DNA of 64,000 nucleotides from Siphonodentalium dalli (Eukaryota > Mollusca > Scaphopoda > Gadilida > Siphonodentaliidae). A program made the translations under genes and the position numbers. Shown here piece after piece: positions 36,384 through 48,342 of this stretch (position 1 is its first letter; each line of letters begins with the position of its first letter). Location of the stretch: the NCBI GenBank assembly GCA_032622095.1, contig CP136061.1, positions 197,764,935-197,828,934 of the forward strand, given 5' to 3'. The notes below the pieces were generated by a model. It was not told where the DNA came from. It did no database searches and saw only the letters and a list, made by a program, of their open reading frames with translations.

Positions 36384-38177
36384 AGATACTGATGCAAACA
36401 TATAGTGTTTATCAATCTCAAGTTTTAGAATGTTGATTAAATAATTATAATGTTTCTTCCCATTCTAATGTATTTATTTATATTGGTCTGTCAAAGTATG
36501 TGAGCTGCAGTCTTACTGTGGGCACATATATGCCCGTTCTTCGAAAATTAAGTGGGCCTTCAAAACGTAATTTCCACCACTACCATATCACAATGTACTA
36601 ATCACATACACCACATGTATTAAATGGAAGGTATGAAACATTTAATGATATAAGTATCTCCCATTACAGTATATTCTTTAATCATCCTCCGAGATCGAAG
36701 ATTAACAAAAATAATGCATACATGTATACCATATTTACAAAGGATATCTGAAAGAGAGAACACATAGTAGTTTATGAGATAAGCAACGTCAGAGCATATA
36801 TATATCTATGTATATAGTCTCAATTGTATGGTTGGTCGTATATACTCAGAACGATGTAATCATTAGTCAAAGGTTTGTTAAGTTCCGGTGACCTTGTATT
36901 AATTTACAGAGCGATATTAACCGGTATCTAGATGGTATAGAATTTCCAAATATTTGCTGCTAAACGTGAGAAGAACAAGACTAATTCATCGGTATGGAGC
37001 ACACCAGGAACTTCTAACGGCGGGTGGCCGAGATATCAACCCAATAGTTGATAAGGATCTAGGTTATCAAGAAATACGAATGTTTCGGTGCCGAATTGGT
37101 CAATAACATCAAACCGTACGATATTCCTTACAGGTTGTATAGTTGATTTCTTCAGCTCACAATCATTGGCATAACACTCTGCTGTAAAACCTTCTGACCA
37201 CACAGACTAAAACTTAATTAAATTGTGGAACAATCCTCAAACTCATTGTCATGTCAAATTCAGCTTGTAAACTAGTGAAATTTCAGCATCACCATATTAA
37301 TGCCATATAACTAGATACACTGGATACGCACACCACTACAAGTAATAGAAAGTGTGTATACAATGTTGTGTGCAGTATGTGTTTTTCTCGTACGACTCCA
37401 GGTTGTGGTGAAAAGTCACATTGGACGAGACGAGACTTTTCACCACAACCTGGAATATAACTTTCGGGACACCTGTGATGTCAGGTAGTATATTCTTGAC
37501 ACCTTCAGCGTCCAGTATGACTTTTCCCCGGATTATCATGTGACGGATTTTGCCCAATCAGAAATAGTGTTAGTAAAGGATGGATAATAATATATTTTCC
37601 CCAATAAAATCTATGGCGCTTTTAACTCAGATTCCAGTGCTTAAATAAAACAGTTTCAGTGGTCTAAGTCATAAATACGAAAAATTAAGTATCCAGAAGA
37701 ACGTACAGTATTTAAAACATTGCTATCAACCGGCATAAATGTCATATGACTGAGTGTATCGATTTACGTGTTATTGATTGACTAACTTCATAGAGAAATC
37801 ACCTGCATTGATAAAATATTTAGAATGGAGGAAGCCATCACTTGTCTGAAATTATTTTTAAAATCTTGTTTCTTACTACAAGCTCAGAAGTGGTTATTTT
37901 ATTCATCATTCACAAGAAGAAAGCGTCATGGTGTGTTTCTTAAAACTGAGGAAGATTACTTTTCTTGCACATTCGCTGTTTCTCAGATTCCACAATTTTA
38001 AAAAAGAGCCTCTGACGATCACTTCTCAACTTTCAATTTTTATAGCAAAATGCACTGAAGAAAAGCTTATATACTGTTGTACAAATTCAGATATAATTAG
38101 ACGCAGGGTGCAAGGAAATATACTCAGTTTTATTAATTTTTTTCGCATATATGGTTGTTTTCGTGTTACCAGTAACA
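36384..38177. other. Gene B intron 6, part: one hairpin, otherwise nothing seen
   Basis: A 20-bp-arm hairpin at 37401-37456 (CCAGGTTGTGGTGAAAAGTC and its complement). The 154-codon frame at 37928-38392 has no signal peptide or domain and runs into a transposon, so it is not called. Confidence 0.45.
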
Positions 38178-38567
38178 TTAAAGGTACTCAATCCGATCAG
38201 ACGGTCCCCATACCATCAAGATACAATAACAACATTTCTTCAAAATACGCTTTAGTTATCAGAATCGATTTATTGCAACAAAATAATGCTAACCACTCTC
38301 ATTTCCCAAAACTTGTTATTTATCAACATTTTGTTCAACGAAATTTGACCGTATTACCACTTGGTTTTAGAGTTATCCATCTTTGTCCGTGACACTCCGT
38401 TTGATCACGTGTTTTTGGGCCACATATTATTACCGCATCTCGAGAAATAACAAACTTCAAAAATCGATATCTGATCAGTCTGAGCTTTGATGGGTGGGTT
38501 CCCCGACTCTAAGCCAAAGCCAAAGAAAAAGTTATTTAGGAGCGTCTGATCGGATTGAGTACCTTCA
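38178..38567. mobile_element. TTAA foldback element phi, copy 2
   Basis: Left border TTAA then AGGTACTCAATCCGATCAG; right border GATTGAGTACCT then TTCA, a one-base decay of TTAA. The left arm has lost the GGGGGTAAAAAA part that copy 1 has. Lies in intron 6 of gene B. Confidence 0.75.
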
Positions 38568-39120
38568 AAAATGGTCGGACAAAAAACAAAAACTAAAAAC
38601 AATTTGGATCACGCGGGTTGTGTGGGTCTCATAAATTAGAAGTCTACCGCTTCTTGTGCGACAGAAGCATACACGCTCTTTACAGGAGGCGATCAATGAC
38701 ATTTTTTATAGACTGACAAAAATTCAAAATGTATTTAAACTTCCGCTTTTGAAATAAAAACTTCCGCTTTTTAAATAAAAACTTCCTATTCGTGGGCTCA
38801 TGGGTCAGATCTAGTTATTTCCTGGTATATAATACGTACATGTGGTGGGGTTTATGGTGTCGAATGGGACATGGCATCTTTATTATTAATCTATGAATTA
38901 ATTACCCGATGACCATCAATTAAGCCACATTACTTCCCTCTTACATAAATGTACATGTAGTTAAGAATTGAGATATAGGAAACACCTCCCTTAGTTGTTG
39001 GATATTACTTGGAAGCCTATGACAATGCATGCATGTCCATTGCAGAGTGAGAGTTGTATATTATAATAACATATAAATAATATATTGTCGTATGTTACAT
39101 GTACCACTTCTCTTTTTCAG

Positions 39121-39775
39121 TGAAGAACAGCCCATGAAACAAAACAGCTTCGCGAGAAACGGACCCGTACCGATAGCGATCGTAGGACCTCCGCCGCAGA
39201 AGATGCGGGTTCCATCATACAAACTGGCAAATATCATAGAAATCGACGACGAACCAACCCCACCCAAGCCGACACAAGACGCCACCAAGAAGCCAGAAAT
39301 CACATCTACGGATGCCTTAAGATCATCAAATTCAACTGGTTACACCCCGTTGGTGCATAGCAAAGAGAGGATTTATTCTGAAATAAAAAACGAACCTGAG
39401 ATAGACCTAAAGCCGCACATACCGAAGCATGATTCAGCAAATATGGCTGACAAGGCTCGGTTTGTTGATGATTCGAACATTTATGCTAAAGTTAGGAAGA
39501 GTTCATCCAAGAAGCACGTGGATTCACGGAAAGACAACGAAACGAAACCCCATTTTGTGGGACCGAATCAAGACGCTCGGAATGATGCGGAAATAGCCGA
39601 AACGCTTCGTGATTTCGACGCTGCTGTTAACGAAGAACAACTGCGATCGCAGTGGGTTAGTGTTGACGTCACGGACCCGTCTCTTGGTCGACCGAATGCG
39701 GCTGTGAAACATCCAGCTGGTCCAAATGCCAGCTCCCCTGATGAAAGCAAATTTGTTTCAAAAATAACCATCTGA
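39121..39775 (+). CDS. Gene B exon 7: cytoplasmic tail with tyrosine motifs
   Basis: Residues 399-616, opening NEEQPMKQNSFAR and ending ESKFVSKITI before TGA at 39773-39775. The tail has a proline-rich patch (VGPPPQKMRVP, then EPTPPKP), Y432 (YKLA), Y473 (YTPL), Y484 in YSEI and Y520 in YAKV. The last two are 36 residues apart, wider than a classical ITAM (about 10-12), and lack the -2 hydrophobic residue of a strict ITIM, so they are best called generic SH2 or sorting motifs. Many Lys, Glu and Asp suggest a disordered tail. Acceptor CTCTTTTTCAG. A foldback transposon begins 33 bp after the stop codon and probably lies in the 3' UTR. Confidence 0.8.
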
Positions 39776-39807
39776 ACTGACTGGTAAAAATCAGACACAA
39801 GCGAAAT

Positions 39808-40276
39808 TTAAAGGTACTCAATCCGATCAGAGGGTCCCCATATCGTCAAGATACAACAACAACAAAAACAACAACAACATTTTTTCAAAATACGTTTTAG
39901 TTATCAGAATCGATTAATTGTAACAAAATAATGCTAACCACTGTCAACTATGGTATCCAATTTCCCAAAGCGTGTTATTTATCAGTATTTTGTTCAACGA
40001 AATATGGCCGTATTATCACTTGAGTATTCACCAAATTTAACCGTATTACCACTTGTTTTTAGAGTTATCCATCTTCATCCGTCAATTTTACCGAGACCAT
40101 CCATTTGATGGCGTGTTTCTGGGCCACAAACAATTGAAATAACAAACTTAAAAAATCGATATCTGATCACTCTGAGCTTTGATGGGTAGGTTCCTCGACT
40201 CGATTCCAATATTTTTTACCCCCGAAGCCAAAGAAATAGTAATTTAGGGGTGTTTAATCGGATTGAGTACCTTTAA
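39808..40276. mobile_element. TTAA foldback element phi, copy 3, just after the gene B stop codon
   Basis: TTAA at both borders, ends AGGTACTCAATCCGATCAGA and its complement. It has a short CAACAACAAAAACAACAACA run near 39854 and a repeated TTTTTAGAGTTATCC-type segment. It could form a long hairpin in the transcript of gene B if the 3' UTR extends this far. No AATAAA lies between the stop codon and the element. Confidence 0.8.
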
Positions 40277-41263
40277 GTTCAATCGGTTGTAGCAATTATT
40301 GGCCTACCTTACTCGTACTTAATTTCAGTGCTTTTTTCCGCTCAGTTTTGAATTCGCACACCGCGCGTGTTGTGCGAAATCAAAACTGACATAATAGTTT
40401 CGTTATAGTATTTTACCTGATGACACTTTCAGTTCTTAAAAAAAAAGTAAATTGAGCTAGGAGTTTAATCTAAAAAAAACAAAAAACATAATGCTTAAAA
40501 GATCAAAATGTGCACGAAGCAGGGTCGCAGGCCCCGTACGCCGCTGAATCAGCCTATAGTAGAACATAATTGCCTCATTCATTTTGTTCTGAAGATGGGT
40601 GACGACTATATTGTCTAAATAATCATTCTGATATTTAAATAGTTATGGACATCATTGAATCTAACTCGAAAGAAGTAAAATCACAACCGCGTAGGCAGCT
40701 GACTTAAGAAAAAATCAACACATGGCTCCGTGTATTTTATATAATTACTAACTTAACTACAGTAATGCCCTAATTAATCGACTCCATAACCACAGCAGAA
40801 TTATGGGTAACTTTTCAGGATTTAGTCGGAAATATGGCTTGTTGCCATTCATCGAAAAGCTCTCGGGGAGAATTAGGGCATTACTGTAACTCAGAGTGTT
40901 TGACCACGCCGTGATCCCAGCATTGCATGTGAATATAGAGTATATGGTGTATTTCTTATAGAGGTATATCATGATTTAGTTATGAATAATTGTGCTGAGA
41001 TTGGTTGCCCGCATGTAAGTATAAGTGTATATTTATCTATGTTATCATTAACATAAGCCTTCTAATTTTCCCTGCTGGTTGGTTTTACCTCATGGGTCGA
41101 ACTCTATTTCGCTCAGTTTTAAATTCGCGCATCGATGGGTGTGCGAAAAGTGGTACGGTGCAAATTTAAATACGAGTACGGTATGTAGAAAATTAATGAA
41201 ATGAAGGTTCGTGCGTTAACGGTCTTTGGGTCATATCGGTGGCTATCTGAGATGAGATGAATA
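40277..41263. mobile_element. Intergenic B-C: small TA-flanked MITE at 40759-40890 and two short hairpins
   Basis: TACAGTAATGCCCTAATT near 40759 is inverted at 40871-40890 (AATTAGGGCATTACTGTA), a 130-bp element with TA borders as in Tc1/mariner MITEs. Hairpin words TCAGTTTTGAATTCGCACA and TGTGCGAAATCAAAACTGA occur at 40341-40389, with a relative near 41114-41150. No gene seen. Confidence 0.6.
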
Positions 41264-41950
41264 AATTAATGGAGTCACGTGCATGTATGTTAACGTCGAG
41301 AACCATGATTGTGACGAACACTTCGCATTTTCATCACATTCCAGTTTCGCCTATAATTACACGGTGGGGAATCACGTGGTTTCGACTTGATGAGTATCAC
41401 GCAATCAAAATGGCCGAGGCGATTTTAAACGCGACCAGAAACGACGAAAAAGGTAATAAACTTATTATATTCCATAGTATTTTGGCAGCTATGATCATAT
41501 GCTATACTATTGTTCAAACAAGTTGATACATCATTTGTGTCCAAACTCACAGTTGTTTACTCTAACATTCTGACCAAAGTTATCAGTCGAAGGATTCTCC
41601 TAGATGTATGGACTGGTGTATTCCACGAACCTCCGACTGGCAACCTTGGTCAGAATGTTATAGAAAACTACTGAGTACTTCGGAACAAATAAGGTATCGA
41701 CTTGTTTAAAAAAAAATAAACTAGCATATTATATGCTCGTATCAGGCAAGATGCTAAGTTTTGTGTCAGTTCCTCATATATTATGTTTTTGTACGTTTGC
41801 ACTCGCCTTGGCCATTTTGAATGCGTGATACTCACCAACATCGAAACCACGTGATTCCCCACCGTTAATTTTACATGTTCGGAAACTGGCACTTATATAC
41901 CCCATAAGTGTTGAGCACCAAGAACGACTTATTTGCATACATGTGTGCCG
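41264..41950. mobile_element. Large palindromic element, 0.69 kb
   Basis: The outer arms of about 170 bp carry GGTGGGGAATCACGTGGTTT and GAGTATCACGCA...AAAATGGCC, and their complements at 41800-41890. Between them is a second, inner hairpin (41551-41595 with 41629-41672: CTAACATTCTGACCAAAG). Frames read across the arms are not genes. Confidence 0.7.
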
Positions 41951-42663
41951 TTTTTTCTCAGTTCGTCTCAATGTACAGTATGTAGTTGGTTCTATATTTT
42001 TTTAGAACCCATATAATATACTTCATCATACACCAGCAACTAAACTTTGTTCATAATATATTCAAAACGCTTTAGCATTGTTGCAATTTATTTTATGAAA
42101 TCCGCATATTTTAGTATGCGCTATATTGTCTTTCCGATTTGCATTTATCTGGTTAGTTTCACCATATGATTATTTGTTGAAATGTGACATAAATGTGCAA
42201 ATAAATCTCTTATGTGCCATAATATATATCTCATGTTGAAATAGATGGTATTAAACTTATTTTATCACCAATACAGTTCACCAATTCATTCCGCTTAGTG
42301 GGACAGGTAATTGTTGCAGTTAAATTATTTTTGGAAGGACCAAACTATGACCAGATGTGAACGTTTTTGTCAGTTGCATGTTCGACGGTCCACGACTTGT
42401 GCCTTATATACACACACAACCCAATCCCAATGCAAATGAAGGCCTTTCATTTATCTATATACTCCTCTCATCAATTTTGGGAGTTGTGGTTGGTCACATT
42501 TTACCAATGTGGGCATTATTGTGGCTTTACGCCATTCCTCGGCATAATTATAAGCTATATAAGTTACGTTGGCATTCTGGAAACGAAATCGTGAATCGAA
42601 AACGAGTAAATGCTGTAAATCAACGTGCCGATAAATGTTGTTGAAAACACCACACTGTCCAAT
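41951..42663. other. Intergenic, no gene seen
   Basis: AT-rich. The open frame 42357-42644 contains hydrophobic stretches but has no splice or family support. Confidence 0.35.
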
Positions 42664-42775
42664 CGATCGGAGGCCTCGGTGCGTACCACATAGGCCTCGG
42701 TGCGCACCACATATAGCCCTAGGTGCGCACCACATAGGCCTCGGTGCGCAAACATATAGGACTCAGTGTGCGGAA
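42664..42775 (+). repeat. Minisatellite, about five units of 20-25 bp
   Basis: Unit ATAGGCCTCGGTGCGCACCA, variants include AGCCCTAGGTGCGCACC and AGGACTCAGTGTGCG. GC-rich against an AT-rich background. Confidence 0.85.
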
Positions 42776-44439
42776 TTTAGACTGTTTCGGGGGATTTCTG
42801 AGAACGAAATGTTTTGACTCACCAACATGCTGATCTTCTACTAACATGGAATAGTACGTATCAACCGTTGTGCATTTATCAGTTAGAGTGGGCATTGAGT
42901 CTTTTGCCTACAGGAAAAAATAGCGTGTGCAAACTCGGGAAGGTTTGGGTAAAATTCCATCCAATGGGCAATCAACTCGACTATACGCTGTTCGTGTGCA
43001 TAATTTGTGGAATACTTTTTTTTTGTACCATGCTAAAGCTAATAGCAACGAAAATAAATCGGGTTGATGGTCGTACATCGGTTGTAAATGTGTAAAATTA
43101 AGAATACAATGTGGGTGTCGATAACAAAAACTAACAAAGCGGACTAACTGCATGTGCATGGCCACGAGGCCTCAATGATAGCTAAAAGTGGTACAGCTGA
43201 TTAAATGTGCATTTAACGAGTTATCATATATTATGTTGAATATAAAAGGAGATGGTCAACCGGATTTAGTGTACATGTGGTACCCCTTAACTGGTGTCAG
43301 CTAATTTAAACAGAGTTTCATGCAAAATCCATGTGTCCAGTTGTGCTTATTTGGGCTTCGCATACATGTTATATGCAGGCAAGATCACACACTCGCAAGT
43401 TCGCATGCATGTACGGTGTGTTTTACAGGCATTTCGCCACATAAAGCCATAGGGTGCCAGAATATTAACAGAAACATTCATATAAAATACATCTTTATCA
43501 AAGCTAACGACACAAGATGTAAAATTTCTGCAGTTCCACATGCCGGTGCATGCCTGTATGATTGGTTCTTGCTAGATAATTGCATGCTATCCACAGACAA
43601 ACTTCGGTATAGCATCGCTATAGGTGGAACTATTTTACTTCGCATGTAGTTATTTGTGGCACAGATGCATATCATATGCATGTTTCCGTTCAGAACTGGT
43701 ATCATATAAGTTTCTACGACGAAATTATCGCAAAACAGATATATCATGCCAACTTGCGAACTGTATGAATGTACCTATATACGTGATGCTGAATTAGTCA
43801 CCCTTGACGTTTTTTGTTTTGTTTGTGTGATAAAGTTACCCTGGTTCCAGAAATTGTGAGAAAATTACCCAGGTTTGGGGGAATTGTGATAAAGTTACCC
43901 ATGCAGGTTAATACAATTTCATGTATAGCAACCAAATGTTCATTTTTTTGCGATCAAAATTACCACCTCCAGTACTAAAAATCCCTATTTATTATACTCA
44001 ATGAGGGATGTCACTTGCCAAAACTGAACAGTCCCTTATATAAATATAAAAAAAATACCACTCTAGTAAACCATGCTAAATACACCGTGGTATTTACCGT
44101 GGTGATTGTAACAATTAAAATGATGTAATTTTACCAGGGTGTTACTCGGGTAAAATTCGTCTAGTCATTGATTAACATTATACACACACACGTAGACCTA
44201 CCCATGTAAATTTATTTACTCAAAAGTGAACTCGACCCATCTATATATTTCGTCAAGGCATTTTACCGGGACGTAAGTATGTATGTGGTATTCTACTGAA
44301 GCAATTATAGCAGCGTAATTTACCTCGATATTATATAGGGTAATTTATCACGGGGTACGCTTTTAGAAGCCTTCAAATTTGAGTCAAACGGATTGGAAAT
44401 CATTTGAATGGCACATGAGATTACATAAGATGTTAAACT
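42776..44439. other. Intergenic, one short inverted copy of a known repeat
   Basis: TTGTGATAAAGTTACCC words at 43829-43912 are the inverted form of the repeat before exon 3 of gene B and near 47636. The frames at 42814-43095 and 43320-43649 lack support. Nothing else seen. Confidence 0.45.
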
Positions 44440-44870
44440 TTAAAGGTACTCAATCCGATAAGAGGGTCCTATATTACTATATCTTTGGCTTTGGGGGTAA
44501 AAAATATTTGATTCGAGTCGAGGAACCCACCCATCAAAGCTCAGAGTGATTAGATATCGATTTTTGAAATCTATTAATTTTCTGAGATCTGTCCCAAGAT
44601 GGATAACTCTAAAATCAAGTGGTTATTATTGTTAATAGTAAGCACTTGGTTTTAGAGTTATCCATCTTACACCCGCAATTTGTCTGTTTTGATCACGTGT
44701 TTCTGCTAACTATTGGGACAGATCTCCGAAAATTAATAGATTTCAAAAATCGATATCTAATCACTCTGAGCTTTGATGGGTGGGTTCCTCGACTAGAATC
44801 AAATATTTGTTACCCCCAAAGCCAAAGAAATAGTATTATAGGACCCTATGATCGGATTGAGTACCTTTAA
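44440..44870. mobile_element. TTAA foldback element phi, copy 4
   Basis: TTAA at both borders, AGGTACTCAATCCGAT ends, and both arms carry the GGGGGTAAAAAATATTTGAT part with GAGGAACCCACCC. It is the most symmetrical copy: the arms nearly meet, and the centre repeats CACTTGGTTTTAGAGTTATC in both senses. Confidence 0.85.
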
Positions 44871-45749
44871 ACTCTTCTGGGCTTGGCTCACTTATTTATA
44901 AGTAAAGTTATTATCGCCCCATTCTGTTAACTGTTGAGTATGACACCGGGTACAACTGTTTTCCACCGATTAACTGTATGACATAATATGATTTTATTCT
45001 CACAAATGACACAGATATATAACACCTCAGCTGCGTTATGTGCTATTGTGAAATAGAGTTATCACTCATGCCCGTGTAGACACTTTAATAATTTAAAAGG
45101 CATGTAAACATGGTATACAAGGGTCTACTCCGGTAAAATGTGGTAGAGTCAGGTAAAAATTATAAAATGTTGTTTTGTAAATCCTGGTGTATTACCATTA
45201 CATACAAAACTTTAACCAATATGTGAGCCTATGTGCCAGCAATTTTGAGATTGATTGGACTCCGCCTTGTAGAGTTGTTTCCATTTTGGACTTGAATAAA
45301 CAAAACAATAAACACAACCCAACCCACCTAGTATTATTGTCCCTGCGCGGTTAAAATGCGTTTTGTGGGATCGGTGTGTAATTCTAGAAGCTTAATTCAA
45401 GTCTCAACTGCTCCAATGACAACATATCAGACTTTAGTCTAGAAACAAAACAAAGATTCATACTATCATTCCCCTTGTATCACCCGTATATTAGTGTCTG
45501 GTATTACCTAACCTCACTCGAAATCACACCATGTGATATCAGCTGCCAAATAATATTAATACTAGGGAATGAAGAACTCAGCACATCATGTTTCATCAGG
45601 GTTTTATAAGCGTATAGTCTGTTACACTATTAATAAACGATTACATGTGAACATGGCATGTCTAGCTATACTGTATTGTATTGTGTGATGGTAAGCATAA
45701 TATACATTCAGAGCGCTTATCAAAGAAGCGCCGGACCACGTTGCTGATA
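44871..45749. other. Intergenic, no gene seen
   Basis: No exon, repeat or hairpin recognised. Confidence 0.4.
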
Positions 45750-46795
45750 TTGCTGCTTATTTTTCATTCATTACAAGATTAAATTTCTGATCGTTTGACA
45801 TACTTGTAAAATAGCTGTGATATCTACCAACAATTTGGAAAAGTTCATCTCTGAGATCGCAATAGTGTGGACATTCCATAATGAAATGATACTCATTTTC
45901 TATATCAGAACCGGTCCTGCATTTAAGGCACAGTCTCTTCCCCCTCCTTAATTATAGGCTGATGATGTCTACATTTTTTCAATAGCGAGTTTGTGATCAC
46001 TAACACGGAGTTTTGTAAAACTGATCCTATCTTTTAAAGATGTTGTGTTTATTAAGTAAGTCTCTTAGACATAATCATTTTTAAACAATCTATATGTTCT
46101 GAGTTCATTTTTATCTCGTTTAGAGTCATCAAATATAGATCTCTTGAATTCTTTCACATGTTCTTCCTGGAGCTTACGCTTGAGATTTCTAATGATATTA
46201 TATGTTTGGTTATTTAATGGAACCTGTATATTTTTAAAGCCAAATGCGTTTATCGTCCTGAATAAAGAGTTGCATTTGGCTTTCCTCATCACATGTTCAG
46301 AGACGGCTGATGCCATTAGTTTGTTTTTAGATACATTTGATAATTTTGCACCATAGTTAGCCATTGTGCATAATATTTCGACGGAACATGGATATCTACC
46401 GAGCTCTGCTCTGACTGCATGATTTGGAGCGTACTTACCTACTCCCAATATATGCTTACAATAAGTAGTGTGTAACTTTTCGCAACTCAAACTATTCTGG
46501 CTGAAAATTTTATTCCCAGATATGTATAATCTTTAACGTTCTCAATTTGACTACTATTTATATTGAATACTGGAGAGTTAGTGAGATACTTAGATCCGAA
46601 AACAACACATTTAGGTTTCTCCACGTTAAGTCTTAAGTATATTCCTCAAGCTTGTCAAGACATCTCCGTATAGTAAGCCCACCTGGCTTTCCGACACCAG
46701 AGCCAAATCGTCAGCAAAGACTTTTACCAAAGAAAATGTCATTGTTTTCCTGACTTTACCACATTTGACCAGAGTAGAGCCTGGTATACTTGGAG
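45750..46795 (-). pseudogene. Decayed LINE: C-terminal half of a non-LTR reverse transcriptase
   Basis: On the minus strand, from right to left: VFADDLALVSE at about 46690-46725, whose FADD is the catalytic motif of retrotransposon reverse transcriptases; LDKLEEY; a segment ending in NVKDYTYLGIK, the usual strand after the palm; then the 141-codon frame 46490-46065 with CKHILGVGKYAPNHAVRAEL and GRYP, a hallmark of the thumb/linker of many invertebrate LINEs. At 45950-45800 comes CLKCRTGSDIENEYHFIMEC, the C-terminal zinc-knuckle-like region. Frames shift and contain stops between these blocks, and the 5' half is absent, so the copy is dead and 5'-truncated. The exact clade (CR1, L2 or other) cannot be fixed by eye. 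Confidence 0.75.
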
Positions 46796-46798
46796 GAT

Positions 46799-46935
46799 AT
46801 TACTTGGTTGGTTTGATATTAGGCCCGATACCAGCCCGATGTAACCTGATATCAGTCTGGGACTGAAGGTCGAAGGCTGATATGAGGTTACTGAGGGCTG
46901 ATATCGGGCCTAATATCAAACCAACCAAGTAATAA
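46799..46935. repeat. Hairpin element next to the truncated LINE end
   Basis: The arms ATTACTTGGTTGGTTTGATA and complement continue through TTAGGCCCGATA and GTAACCTGATATCAG to a small loop, about 60 bp each. It sits exactly where the LINE copy loses similarity. Confidence 0.75.
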
Positions 46936-47225
46936 AATATTTATTAATTTTATCGCCTCTTAGTAACTGACAACTCTTTCAAATGAGTGACATCACAAAA
47001 ATCGATATCTACACATTATTTAGCAGTAAGGTAGATTTACAGCATGTCGAAAAACGATATTACTCGGATTTGTGATGTCGTAAAATGTTATTAATCTATT
47101 TAAGGGCAAATAGAAGCGATATTCACATAACAGGCCGTTCTGGACAAAAATGTAATATCTAATTAATAACATGGGTTACTGGAGTTTCACCAGTGTTGTA
47201 TAAGGGGTATTTCCATCAGTCACTT
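46936..47225. other. Intergenic, no gene seen
   Basis: Contains AAAATCGATATC and its near complement AAAACGATATT within 80 bp, perhaps the remains of another inverted repeat. Nothing else. Confidence 0.35.
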
Positions 47226-47620
47226 TTAAACGGACATGGCTCACTCGAGCTTCCAAATTTTGTGTACGTAATTTGAAAGGAGGTATAAGATAGACTGATA
47301 AAAATACACGACATAGTAATATACCGGCTTCGTATGATCTACAAAATACTTGCTAAGGTCACAGCCATTTTCTAGATATTTTAACTTTTTCGCTCTTTAT
47401 TTCTACCATATCAGGAATAGACTAAAAATGAACGCTCTTGCGGATGTCTACTGGGACATAATATTTTGTGGATGTCTACTGGGACATAATATGCTAGTAG
47501 AAAGGTAGTTCAAATATGTATCGACCTATTTCGATAGAGAGAAAAAAAATAAAAGCAAATATTATTATGTGTATATTGGAGTGCAAACTGCCATGTGGCT
47601 TTAAATCCCGTTCATATTGT
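47226..47620 (+). repeat. Dispersed repeat mu, copy 2
   Basis: Same order of words as 31484-31925. GGATGTCTACTGGGACATAATA is duplicated in tandem at about 47440-47490. Followed at 47636-47700 by a copy of the GGTAACTTTATCACAA repeat. Confidence 0.7.
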
Positions 47621-47794
47621 GAGATTTGCTCAACCTGGGTAACTTATCACAATTTCAGGACACTGGATAACTTTATCACAAAAACCCATGAGAGTGACCA
47701 AGTGATATGGTTAAAATATTCCATCATATTTTGGGGGGGGGATTTTTTAACTGACACGTGTGTCCGAACCTGTCGATATGCTGATTGTGGTGTT

Positions 47795-48067
47795 TTAAAC
47801 TTTTCATTGCGGGAGTGCGCTGGATCAGCATTAAATATGTGCCAGTACATTCTCTTATTTATGAGAGTCTCCCACAGGGAACCTTGCATATATAAGAGAA
47901 TACACTGCCTCACGAGGTCAATGTACATATTGTTAGACCAATGTATTATATTATATATGCGAGGCTCCCTATTCGATACTCGCATATACAATGTATGCAA
48001 GAGAATGCAATGGAACAGGGTTTTCGCAAAATTTCAGGAAGCTCCAGTAATCACAACAAGGCTATTA
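47795..48067. mobile_element. TTAA double-hairpin MITE, copy 4
   Basis: The left border TTAAACTTTTCATTGCGGG is followed by two imperfect hairpins from the ATTCTCTTATATATGCGAG word; the body ends TTTTCGCAAAATTTCAGGAA as in copy 2. The right end CTATTAAG is degraded. Lies 220 bp before the start codon of gene C. Confidence 0.65.
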
Positions 48068-48290
48068 AGACGTGGGTTGTCCATCGACATGTCGAAATTT
48101 AAACCCTTTCTTAAGAGAAAGTAATGAGTTTTAATGGAAATTTCGTAGTCCACGCTGCGAAGTTTGAATGAGACTCTGCATATACTTAACATTAACAGCA
48201 GGGTATCCTATAATAGGATGCCCAGGTAATTTTTTTTCACTTTCACCACTGCATGGCAGTCACACTCCCTCTACCTCCGCCAGTGTCACC

Positions 48291-48342
48291 ATGAATTTAT
48301 TTTTATCAATTCTGATATGGATTTACATATCTTCGATGGCTG
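48291..48342 (+). CDS. Gene C exon 1: signal peptide
   Basis: ATG at 48291 in the context GTCACCATGA opens MNLFLSILIWIYISSMAG, a short hydrophobic signal peptide. It ends in phase 1 at GCT G|GTCAGT, like exon 1 of gene B. An in-frame TAA follows 12 codons into the intron, so splicing is required. No TATA box was identified; a small hairpin (ATCCTATAATAGGAT) lies about 85 bp upstream. Confidence 0.6.

Larger units (their letters stand above)
13449..39775 (+). other. Gene B locus: complete SUEL-like lectin receptor gene, 7 exons, 616 aa
   Basis: Exons 13449-13542, 25741-26091, 28888-29277, 31327-31407, 32633-32809, 33857-33959 and 39121-39775 total 1851 nt and join without any stop. Residues 1-31 come from exon 1, 32-148 from exon 2 (SUEL-like lectin), 149-278 from exon 3 (second domain), 279-305 from exon 4 (linker), 306-364 from exon 5 (Thr-rich stalk), 365-398 from exon 6 (membrane helix) and 399-616 from exon 7 (tail). 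Introns 1-5 are phase 1 and intron 6 is phase 2. Every donor starts GT and every acceptor ends AG after a pyrimidine tract. The predicted product is a type I plasma-membrane protein with a sugar-binding-type head and a tail able to recruit SH2 proteins. Ligand and function are inferred. Intron 1 spans 12.2 kb of repeats and intron 6 spans 5.2 kb. Confidence 0.8.

Noticed and set aside
37928-38392. 154-codon plus frame in gene B intron 6
   Set aside because: Low-complexity AT-rich composition, runs into foldback element phi, no signal or domain.
41257-41526. 89-codon frame in the palindromic element
   Set aside because: Lies within one arm of an inverted repeat; the mirrored arm gives a similar frame on the other strand.
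42664-42775. CRISPR-like GC-rich repeats
   Set aside because: Five tandem units without spacers, an ordinary minisatellite.
42357-43095. Two frames with hydrophobic stretches between genes B and C
   Set aside because: Hydrophobic runs arise easily in T-rich DNA; no start context, splice sites or family resemblance.
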